Assembly (NCBI GenBank): GCA_029255685.2
Contig: CM055319.2
Coordinates: forward strand, 9,596,747 to 9,660,746
DNA from: Silene conica
Taxonomy: Eukaryota; Streptophyta; Magnoliopsida; Caryophyllales; Caryophyllaceae
Length of the DNA: 64,000 nt
Direction: 5' to 3'
Shown: in pieces, positions 55,101 to 64,000 of the stretch
How the letters are laid out: every line of letters begins with the position of its first letter
How positions within the stretch are numbered: position 1 is the stretch's first letter
Notes under the pieces: generated by a model
What the model was told of the DNA's origin: nothing
The model's database searches: none
Seen by the model: only the letters and a program-made list of their open reading frames with translations
Position numbers and translations under genes: made by a program

Positions 55101-58100
55101 GTATCTGATAGAGGGATAGGGTGTTTCCGAAGTGGAATTGCTTATACAAAGCTTCCTTTTCCTGTGATCGATTGATCACGGACTCGTTCCACAAGATCAT
55201 CCTCCTTGTGGTTAGTCCGTTGAGCGATGCATGCACTCGGGACTAGTGGCCAGTGGGAAAAACCCTACAGATCGGTCACCTTACTTATTTTGTTGGATCA
55301 AGTTCAAGTTAAAAGTTTTGAGAAGGTTTTAATGTTTTAAAGTTTTCTTTTGTTTTTTCGAGATGTCGTTTTGTCTTACGAGATGTGGATATTTTAATTT
55401 CAGTTTGATCCAACAAGGTAAGATAGAGACAATATTAAAGGTCCCAACCAGACAATGACCAATTCGGAGGGTTTCTTCCCAACTATGTACATACATGATA
55501 GTAATACTGTTTTGCAACAAGTGTTTATCTTAGTGTAGTGTATTATTTTCTCCTTTTCTTTCTTTTGTAAGCGTATAGAAATTTTTGGATTTTTTGTTTA
55601 ATCAGAAGAATGGATGGATGATAACTGGGGTATACATAAGCTTTGGTAGTGCAATGGGGGATGATTAGCATGGTAGTGTGTGCATTGTCAAGATTCATAA
55701 GTTTGGCTAGAAAGGCATGTATGTAATATGAATTTACCACCTCTTATTCACATAATTAATATCATAGAATTTACCACCAACAGAAATATCTATAGTATGT
55801 GAAGATCACGAAAAGAAGGTTATTAAGGTTATGGTGGTAAGCACCATTATCATTAACCGTGGGTGTTTCCACTAATAACTATATCTATGGTATGCGATAT
55901 TAACAACAAAAAGGTGAATAGTGGATATGATTAAGGATAGGGTACATGCATCATTAACCGTAAGTTTGCCCACAAATTTTTGTGAGATTGTTTTTTTTTG
56001 TGTATATAAATGTTAAATCTTTATTAAGTGTGGTTTAGTAACTCTTGTATAATGTTATTCAAACATGCTATATCATTTTGCATACCTTATTTAATCTAAG
56101 TCCAAAAATGTTTTTTTAGTCAACGTTGGTTAATACTTATTTCAGATGGATAACTTATTATATCATTGCTCCTACTTTACTATACAAAATTCTCAGCTAT
56201 AACAATCTACCCCCGTAAAGCAAACTTCTAAAATCACTGGGTTACCTAAAATACTAACTTAATGCCCTTGTTCAAACATCAGTCATTTAAGTATGGGCTA
56301 CTAGGAGATAGGCCGTGACACTCTACCCCCTTAAAAATAACCGTTATGTCCCCATAACGGCGTAACACCACTAGGTTATAGCTTGCTGAGTTCCCAACTA
56401 GCCTCTTCGCCTTTTCAGTATCGTGATCTACCCATAAAACCCTTGCAATCTTAGTTCCTCCACTTTTTGTTTTTCTAATCTTGCTATGGAGGAGCCGTAA
56501 GGCTCGGTTTATGATGTTCATAGTCATTGGCTCATCGACTATCAAGGTTTCTGGTTCTAAAATTGTGTGGCAGTCACTCACATACTTCAGAAGTTGTAAA
56601 ACTTGGAAAATACTATAAACTCGATCCAATGATAGTGGTAAAGCTAATTGATAGGCCGCTTCTCTTACTCTTTCCAAGATCTCATATTGTCCAATGTACT
56701 TCGGGCTTAATTTTCCTTTCTTTCCTAACCTCATCAGACACACATTAGTGATATCCGTAATAACACCTTGTCACCATGATACGAAAAATACTAGTGGTCG
56801 TTATACACTATTTATCCTACCAAACAAAATATATAAACCTAAACTAGACTCTAACAAATATAGCAAAGCGGAAGTCAAGGGTCGAACCCAAGAGAAGGGG
56901 GTTAAACTAAAACTTGCTTAAACACAACTAAACAAAGACTAATTATGAACTAAAATAAAGATTAAGAATTAATGACAAGTAACTTATCAACACACAATGG
57001 TTATTAACACAAATGAACAACAATGAGGTAACATGAATAGGAAAGCAATGATTGGAAAGGCATTCAAATGAGCAATGAACGAGTAGTCACTAAGAGGGAA
57101 AGACTTGGTGTAACCGTCATAAAGTTACTCAACAATTAACAAGCTCGACTCTAACAACCCCTTCTATCCATCCATACTAACCATCTTAAGGTAGTGAATT
57201 ACACAACTAAACCGTAAATGCAATTCCTTTGATTCTAACCATATTGATTAAACCATAAAACAAGGTTACAATCAAACAATGAGAACTCAAGCGAAAGATG
57301 GGATAAGGAAACTAATCTTACTATATTAAACCATGATAATAAGAAAAGTCATGTAATTTCCTACTCAATAATATGTTTCATCTAAGCCAACTCAACATAC
57401 AAATGAGCTTGCTTCAAACAATACTAAGTAAGCTAAACCGATTACTTAACATTTGCAATATTTAAGTAACTAAGATGCAAGGGTGATCAATCCACACAAT
57501 TAATTACTCAAAATGTAAAATGAAAACTCAAGAAACAACATTAGATAAATAAGAAAGGGTTGTCGAATCTTACAAGGTCAAAGTTGGAAACTTTGATCGT
57601 AATTACACCAAGAATGAGAAGATTAGCTCCTCATTTAGCAATTACAAGCTTAAGATTAAGGAAAGATTACAAGATTATCCACTAAATTCTAGAGTAAATG
57701 TAGGATGTTCTAATAATGAGATGATATCCTCTAACATTTCAGACTTGGGTATATATATGGGTTCACGAAACCCTAGGTTAAAACTCTTCAAAAACCGCAA
57801 GCACGCGAATCTGGGTAGTGGAAACCGCAGGCTGCGGCCCTTACAACGCAGGCTGAACAACAGCCTGCGGTTTTGACTGGGTTCTATTGCTTTACTTCGT
57901 TTTTTCAATGCTTGTTGTTCCATTCTTCCTTGACCTTCACAAGCCTTACCAAGATAAAAGTTCTCATATCCAAAACCACTTCAACAAGTCGAATTAACAA
58001 CACAAAGCGTGAACACTCAGTATGCGACAAATTGAATCAAAACCCGACTCTAAATGAATTTAAAACCATAACAACGCCCTAAAGACTCGACACTATTTGA

Positions 58101-61100
58101 CGCTATCACACCATCTCAACACTTCTACAATGTAAGTGTGCATAACTCTTTTGTCATTTCTGTGCCGCTTTTATTTTCTGTCGAATAACTTCCATATCCT
58201 CCACCATTTTCTGTATCATAGTGGGTCCCAAAACGATAGAGTCAATCACGTCGTCCCAACACACCGGACTTTTGCATCGCGATCATATAGGGCCATCTTA
58301 ACGCTAGCATGCAAGCTATTATAGGAAAACTCGGTTAACTCCAACTTCTCACAAGGTAGCATAAGAAACGCATATCAGGAATTTTTGACGGGTAATTTGC
58401 CAAATCTTTGTATCGAATTTCACACAAGAAATAAAAACACCCTTAGCATCTCACTCGATCGATAATTCCCCATCTTACCCCACTCTTGTCTCACCACGTT
58501 TTAAGTAAATTTCAAATTCCTTGGGTTCATTTTATAAGTTTCCCAAAGTTCCTTTTAATATTTTTCTTATTTACCTATTGTTTCTAGGTCGGTCAAATGG
58601 AATGGGTTGTGTCGGAATATGAAGACTTTAACACCTATCCAAGAAGGAGCCCTCTCTGATATCATTTGTTTATATAAAACTTTCTCAAACTTTAATTTGC
58701 AATCATTTTCTCTTGGAAACTCATTAGTTAATCATCAATTGAGACATAGGGTTCCAAGGTTTTTTTAGTTAAAAGAATGCAGTTTTATGTTTTTAATTGG
58801 CGTTACCATTTGAGGAGTCATTATTCTTTAGTTTGGGATTATGATGAAACCTTAAACAAGTTGCACTTATTTTTTTATTTGTCATGTAGTACTGTAGTAG
58901 TCATTCGATGCAACTTCTCGAGGTAATTTTCATTTTGGGTCATTTAGAAACTATATTTTTGTTGCTAACGCAATGGTAATGCTATGTACATTTGGGTCCC
59001 TTACCCCTCGATTTGTGGAAGCCCTTGTGGCACCGATGTAATAGTGTTATTGTTGGAGTAAAATATTAATTATATGCTTTTAGAACATGATATATATTGT
59101 TACAAAATGACTCACTTAGTCAGCTGTGCTTTTTATATTGAAGTTGTTTTTGTCAAGTTGTCTAATTGCAAGTAATGATGAAATCTAGGGGCGAGTTACT
59201 ATGTAGCCCTGTCTCTATAGGAAAGACACTTCTTAAAATCTACCTTCGGTTTTTCCACTTTCCATAGCTATGCGTGTTCTTGTATTACGTGTGCTATAAA
59301 AGGGCTTTGTTGTGAATGGATGTGTTGCTTCTTAGTTATGTGATTTTATTGTATTCCATAAATTTTAATATTTCATGGTGTGCTAGACGTATTATTGTCA
59401 ACTTAGCTACAATATATTCCTGAAACTGCATATTTTCCTTCTCAAAAGCTTTGAAGATTTTGTCTCTGAATCTACAACAACATTTCCCCGATGCCTCAAA
59501 GGCTCCCGCAAATTGCGAGGTAAGGGGAGGTCGGATTTACGTAGCCTTAGCTTTGTGTTAGCAACACAAAAATGTTGTTTCTGAATGATCCAAGATGAAA
59601 ATTGCGTTGAGAATAGCGTCAAATGACTGATACTTCACAATAGAAAGAAGCGCACCACTTTAGTGAGGCATTTTGCCTAATTCAACCAAAGAGTAATGAG
59701 TGGTTTTGGTGCTGTCTATTGCAGTATTGTTCTTAAAGTGCTATTTTCTTCATTTGGAGGAAAAAAATAGAGAATTTTCAGATGGATTACATTCTCTCAG
59801 TAGTTATATTTATTTATTTAGTAAAAATCCATTTAATTTGCGCGGAATGTTTCCCATGCTTCTGAACTTTGTTGCTCTGCTTTCATTTGCCTCTGTGTCT
59901 TGGAGATGATTCTATCGTAGCTTGACCATTTCTTCCCCAACCCACTTTTTTTTTGCGACTATTTTAAATCTGCATTCTGCAAGTCTATTCATGACACCAG
60001 GTTCCCCCATTATTCTGTAAAACATTACTCCTTAACACTCAAACTTTGATTTTCTTCCAACTTGCAAAAAATTCTGCTTCGTTATTTTTTCTCGAGTACT
60101 TTCAGGTTAATCAACTCTATTTTGAAGTTGTACTAACATATACTACTCAGGATGGCAGTATCAAGCATCACCTCCAACAGTACAGTGTGCAATAGAAGAT
60201 GCTTTAATCAAAACTACCAAGTTGGATAGAAAGGATCTATGTTTAGTCGGTGCAGGCAGGACAGACAAAGGAGTTCATGCATGGGGTCAGGTCTGACATT
60301 CTCCTTCTTAAGAAGTTTGAAAGAATAGCCACTCCACAAAGTGAGTAAAGCTTACGTCAGTAGAAGTTTCAGGTTGCACACTTTCTTACACCTTTCAACT
60401 ATGATACATTGGATGATGTTCATGCGGCTCTTAATGGTCTTTTACCTGCGGATATCCGTGTAAGGGAGATAAGTCCGGCATTGCCGGAGTTCCATGCTCG
60501 TTTTTCTGCACAGGGCAAGATGTATCGTTATACCATATATAATGACAGTGTCATCTCCCCATTTCACCGTCATTATGCATATCATAGTGGCTATGACCTC
60601 AATGCAGTTGTCATGGCAGAGGGTGCAGCACATTTCATTGGGAAGCATGACTTCTCTGCCTTTGCTAATGCTCAGCATAATGATAGAATACGAGACCCTG
60701 TGAAGACAATATCACACTTTAATGTCTATGAAAAGGTGAGTTTTGACTTTTGAGTGTGGTGTTTATATGAATTTCGAAGCATATTTTCATTTCTTAACTT
60801 AGTGGAATGAAAGATTCACTAGTTTTACTTTGGAATTACTTCGTAAGATGGAAAAAAAATCAAAAGTACTCACTAAACTATATGCACTTTTATATTTTGA
60901 AGTAGCCCTCAATCAACGCAACTCTAAGGGGTCGTTTGGTTACCCACTAAAAAACGTAGAAATTTAAATTCACGTGAATTGCTAAATTGACCTCTTGTTT
61001 GGTTACCCCAATTCACGTGAATTTGTACTTCCCATGAATTTGCAATTCCTCCATAATGGAGGAAGTGGCTTACCTATGCCCCCTAGCTAAGTGGAAATGC

Positions 61101-61992
61101 CTACATGAATTGCATTTCCTACATAGCAACCAAACAACATTTTCTAATTCACGTGAATTTTAAAATCATGTGCTTTACGACTTCCTAGGCAATACGAATT
61201 CCTACATGCAACCAAACGACTCCTAAGTGCAAGTTTCATATTCAGGTTTCGCAGAACCGGTTCTCGATAATAACCTAATTTCCATTATGGGTTATGTGAA
61301 ATCGTTTGTGTCAAGGGAATTTGCGCTGTTGAACCCCTCGTAACCAACCAAGTATAGATGTCAGTGATGTTCTTGTTGATACTCATTCTAGAAGTTGTTT
61401 TCATTTGATTTGTGTTTCTAGTACACGTCTGGCTGGGTGATGTGAACTATCAGATACTCTTTTTTTTCCCAAAGTCCTGTACTCCTATCTGTTTCCTCGA
61501 CATTTGGATACTGTTGCTCTTTTTGGTTAATGTTATGTCTCTACTGGTTCACAGGGGCCTGTTATAGAGCTGGAAGTTCAAGGATCCGGTTTCTTGTATA
61601 GACAAGTTCGAAACATGGTATGCTTCACCCCTCTATAGTATTGAATGTAACCATGCACTTTTTTCCACTTCATTTATAAATCGTAATAGGAGAAGCAAAA
61701 TAGCAACGGATTACATTTCATGCAACATCTCATAACTCGTTTTAAGATAATGAAGGTTGCTTTGTTGCTTCAAATTGGAAAGAGAGCAATTCCGTCTGAT
61801 ATAGTTCCCAAGATATTGGAAACAAAAAACCGAAGAGAATTGGCTAAGTATACCTTGGCTGCCCCTCCTCACGGGCTATCCTTAGTAGAGGTCAAGTATA
61901 AAGAAGAACATATGGGACTTCCAGTAGGTGGTCCTGCAGTCAGTTTAGGACGGCGGCATACTATCACCATATGTAAACTCCCTTACTATTGA
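52187..61992 (+). CDS. tRNA pseudouridine synthase, TruA family
   Basis: Six coding exons with consensus sites and matching phases: 52187-52249, 52345-52444, 60151-60290, 60373-60735, 61555-61617, 61756-61992; about 321 aa. TruA motifs in order: WRLLIAYDGTRYSGWQYQ (residues ~40-57), the catalytic motif GAGRTDKGVHAWGQ (Asp ~93), a middle region MYRYTIYN and GKHDFSAFAN, the RYRQVRNM-type motif FLYRQVRNMVALLLQIG (~235-250) and a C-terminus ending TICKLPYY. The family isomerises uridines at positions 38-40 of the tRNA anticodon stem-loop. The first exon (MSYTVTTPSLPLNLNSS) is Ser/Thr-rich and could be an organelle-targeting peptide, or the true start may lie upstream; exon 1 is the least certain part. 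Intron 2 is 7.7 kb and full of transposons, but no exon is damaged. Confidence 0.88.
52844..53865 (-). repeat. Sirevirus solo LTR with target duplication ATTAC
   Basis: 1022 bp, from TGTTAGTGTACATTTTG (53865, minus) to ..CCAACCCTTCA (52844). Flanked by perfect ATTAC repeats (52839-52843 and 53866-53870). Ends and internal words (GAGTACCTAAGAGGGGGAGG, CATCATCAACA) match the 5' LTR at 5570-6894, but the lengths differ (1022 versus 1325 bp), so it is a related, not identical, copy. No internal region remains. Confidence 0.9.
54043..55538. mobile_element. Small non-autonomous CACTA-like element
   Basis: Left end CACTACAATAAGAAAGACAC then TTGTTAC; the right end, complemented, reads CACTACACTAAGATAAACAC then TTGTTGC. 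The 3-bp flanks (ATA and TAT) do not match, so the duplication is not confirmed. No transposase is encoded. Its interior (about 54400-55300) contains text related to the LTR at 1-2098, which suggests a further insertion. ORFs inside are short and unsupported. Confidence 0.65.
55974..56743 (-). pseudogene. Ty3/gypsy integrase C-terminus with chromodomain-like end
   Basis: The 154-codon ORF at 56279-56743 (minus) begins inside pol: KGKLSPKYIGQYEILERVREAAYQLALP, then VLQLLKYVSD, the typical plant gypsy integrase end, followed by a region like the C-terminal chromodomain (IRKTKSGGTKIARVLWVDHD). After the stop region the minus strand reads a GGGGACATAACG tract and TAAGGGGGTAGAGTGTCACGGCC (about 56310-56350), where a 3' LTR would start. 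The rest of the element and both LTRs are absent or decayed. 55974-56210 shows nothing recognisable. Confidence 0.75.
56777..58108 (-). repeat. Athila-like solo LTR with target duplication CACCA
   Basis: 1332 bp, from TGATAGCGTCAAATAG (58108, minus) to ..TTTTTCGTATCA (56777); the ends are inverted (TGATA..TATCA). CACCA flanks both sides (56772-56776, 58109-58113). The last part on the minus strand has CTTGGGTTCGACCC (~56880), the phrase found near the end of Athila LTRs, and a GC-rich AGCCTGCGG palindromic block lies at 57810-57875. The ORF at 57675-57923 is within it and is not a gene. Nested in TruA intron 2. Confidence 0.75.
58114..60150 (+). other. Rest of TruA intron 2
   Basis: AT-rich intron sequence up to the exon 3 acceptor (TACTACTCAG/GA). 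No gene or clear transposon was recognised; the ORFs at 59407-59622 and 59700-59909 lack support. A polypyrimidine-rich stretch precedes the acceptor. Confidence 0.6.
60928..61223. mobile_element. Harbinger/Tourist-like MITE in TruA intron 4
   Basis: 296 bp with inverted ends: left GGGGTCGTTTGGTTAC, right complement GGAGTCGTTTGGTTGC. TAA lies on both sides (60925-60927, 61224-61226), the 3-bp duplication typical of PIF/Harbinger elements. The interior has several AATTCACGTGAATT palindromes. It is distant from both splice sites. Confidence 0.8.
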
Positions 61993-64000
61993 TTCGACTG
62001 GTAATCATTTGAATTTCTTCATTCTTTTTACATATGCTCTCGGCCTATATACAATAGCAAAGGTGTAGAAATGCAGGTTGTATGACGTGCGAAGAACCTC
62101 GAGGATTCTCGAAGAAATGTGAAATGTGAAATGGCATATTGTAGTGGTAGACTTGTAGGATGCATGAGATTAGAATGTAACTGTTGATCTCTTGTTTGAT
62201 AGGATGATAGTTTTCGGCAAATTATTTTATCTTGCCCTGGCCACAGCCTGCGGTAAAATGGTAAAAAATTTATCAGCATCTTCTGGGATTGTTTAACCAA
62301 AATCCTCCTTGCAAGATCGCAAGGTAATGCCTTGTCCAGGGGAAAAAAAAAGAAAAACCTAAAGTTAAGGTCTAATGAAGAGCGTCATCACTCGTCGAGT
62401 CGTCGATAATCCCTCCATTCAGACCGTATCCAGATATCCCTTAATAATTGACCGGGTATGTGAGCAAACTTTTAATTTAATACTCAGACGAATTCACCTC
62501 TAAAATTTGATCCAACTTTAATTTTAATCATTGTAAAACCTTTTTTTTTTTTTTTGGCAACCATTGTAAAACTAAATCATGCATATTAGAAACAACTGTA
62601 ATTCGAATGTAACATAATTATATTTAGCTTATCCTGATTTAATAAAACCAATTGAAATACTAATTTTACCTTAGTTTAAATTGGGTTATCATTGCTCGAT
62701 TAACAATATCAATTTTTTTAATGAACTCAGGTCCTAAATACTCCCAAAATTACTTTTAAGTACGTTTAAAATTGAGTCTTCTAAAAATTTCATCCAACTT
62801 ATAAGTTATAACCACTAAACTCTGCCTTTATAAGTAATATTTTGTACTCTATCACTACTTATTAACATTTAACGAGACATGTCAAAAGTCGACATGGTCC
62901 ACAGTCCATATGACTTTGTACATCATGGTCTGTAACATTTTGGTATTTCCATAATTTAGGGTGAATTGTAGGACAAATTATAATTTGTTATCCAAACATA
63001 AATCCTAGAGTAGAATGAATCCTAGGCGCACCGTCCCTACGTAGTACTATTGTATCAAGTAAAGAGTGTCCTACGCTTGTCCCATTGTCAACCCTTAAAA
63101 ACTGAGTCCAATCTAATGAATCTATGATCGATACAATCTGAACAACCTTACAAAAAAACCACATTGCTATGCAGTCTACACATAACACATCCATGTGACA
63201 TCAAACCCAAGCTTGCCTAATGCCAATGCTATCTCTTTACCCTTCTTGAAGTGCTCAAGAATGCATCAATATTGAACACCACAACATGTATAACATCAAT
63301 ACTATTTGACCCACTAGTTAAGTGCGAGGCTCGGGGTTACTAGGAACGCCTGTCTCCATTAATGTAGAAAAAAATTTAGAAATTTCCAATTTTTTCCGAA
63401 GGGTTGCCCTATTCTATTATTGGCTGTTTTCATTGACTCCAAATCCTGCATTTGACACTTGATTCAACCCATCTATTTAATGAGCTTTTAAGACCGAGAA
63501 TATATATATGTACATATACCGGTATATTTCAGTTGTCATACGAAGACACGTTTCGAATTTCGCATAAGTTAATAATTGAAATAAAATAATGTTCTTTTCG
63601 TTTACTTTTATATATTATGAATTAACGTATAAAACTGAAACGAACAAAGGGAATATTCCGCAACGAAGAACAAAGATGTTAAGTTAAACCGACCATGATT
63701 TAGTGAGCAAAGTTAGCTAGTTGCATAGTTGCTTCAAGTAATAAGAGTCCTAACTTGCATGTGAAAGACAACATTTAACGGTTGTGAGGTTCCTAGCTAC
63801 ATGATATGCACACATTAACATGTTCCTCAAAACATTGTAAAACCCTTTTTATTATTTATAATTTATTATTTATGATAATATGTAATAATATGGCTGACAA
63901 AACTGTCAGAATTTCAGTTTGTGTTAACAAGTTATGTATTATCAACGCTAAATAACCAATTATTAACTCGACATCAACATTAAGGGGGATGTATTTTACT
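61993..64000. other. 3' flank of the TruA-family gene; no gene recognised
   Basis: The first few hundred bases are probably the 3' UTR. The remainder is AT-rich, without ORFs of any recognised family (those at 62028-62300 and 62988-63194 are unsupported). A T run at 62548-62562 may be an old retroposon tail. Nothing else was seen. Confidence 0.55.

Larger units (their letters stand above)
52689..55973. mobile_element. Element with ~155-bp inverted repeats in TruA intron 2
   Basis: The left arm (52689-52843) starts GTGGGCAAACTTACGG and includes CTTAATCATATCC, TTGTTGTTAATATC and CGGTTAATG; the right arm (about 55815-55973) is its reverse complement with ~80% similarity by eye. The arms look like long TIRs of a Mutator-like or foldback element. 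Flanking 9-mers match only partly. A Sirevirus solo LTR begins right after the left arm and a CACTA-like element lies between; without them the core would be under 1 kb and non-coding. Confidence 0.65.

Noticed and set aside
54043-55538. Treating the CACTA-like element as having a proven target duplication
   Set aside because: The flanking triplets are ATA and TAT, which do not match; only the terminal repeats support it.
57675-57923. 82-codon minus-strand ORF in TruA intron 2
   Set aside because: Completely inside the Athila-like solo LTR (56777-58108).

Overview
This window looks like nuclear DNA of a flowering plant, very probably a eudicot. The genes have GT..AG introns, and the repeats are plant types: Sirevirus (Ty1/copia), Athila-like and chromodomain Ty3/gypsy LTRs, an L1-type LINE with a C-terminal RNase H, CACTA, mariner-like and hAT elements, and several classes of MITE. 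The style of some LTRs (for example the ACTCGGTCGAGTACC motifs) would fit Caryophyllales, but that is a weak inference. No rRNA, tRNA or CRISPR was recognised.

Three host genes can be reconstructed. (1) 24784-30307, minus: a six-exon gene for an ~895-aa protein with two BED-type zinc fingers, a DUF659-like region and a hAT dimerisation domain; it looks like a domesticated transposase. (2) 35820-39548, plus: a two-exon gene for a ~708-aa protein-kinase-like protein whose DFG position reads GWG, so it may be a pseudokinase. Its true start lies in a short first exon 1.6 kb upstream of the long ORF. (3) 52187-61992, plus: a six-exon tRNA pseudouridine synthase (TruA family) gene whose second intron is 7.7 kb and filled with transposons.

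The rest is largely layered transposons. At 1-2098 is a gypsy-type LTR; 2099-6894 is a truncated, minus-strand Sirevirus (gag, protease, integrase, PBS and 5' LTR) that had inserted into a hAT transposase pseudogene (6895-8420). At 9382-15730 is a cluster of gypsy LTRs in both orientations, one a clean solo LTR with a 5-bp duplication, one interrupted by an Athila-like LTR. At 16188-23433 is a full-length LINE with a 17-bp target duplication, whose ORFs carry a few nonsense codons and two frame slips. At 40814-50951 is a mariner-like element with matching inverted termini, a broken transposase on the minus strand and an unrecognised spliced-looking ORF on the plus strand; a 5-kb CACTA element (44361-49399) sits inside its transposase reading frame. 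The TruA intron holds a TIR element, a Sirevirus solo LTR, a small CACTA-like element, a chromodomain-gypsy fragment and an Athila-like solo LTR.

The three host genes show no functional link to each other. The most interesting items are the convergent two-gene layout of the mariner-like element, the subterminal GTCGCC/GGCGAC arrays of the CACTA, the ATGA overlap between the LINE ORFs, the kinase-like protein without its DFG aspartate, and the TruA gene that keeps an intact splice chain across a transposon-filled intron.
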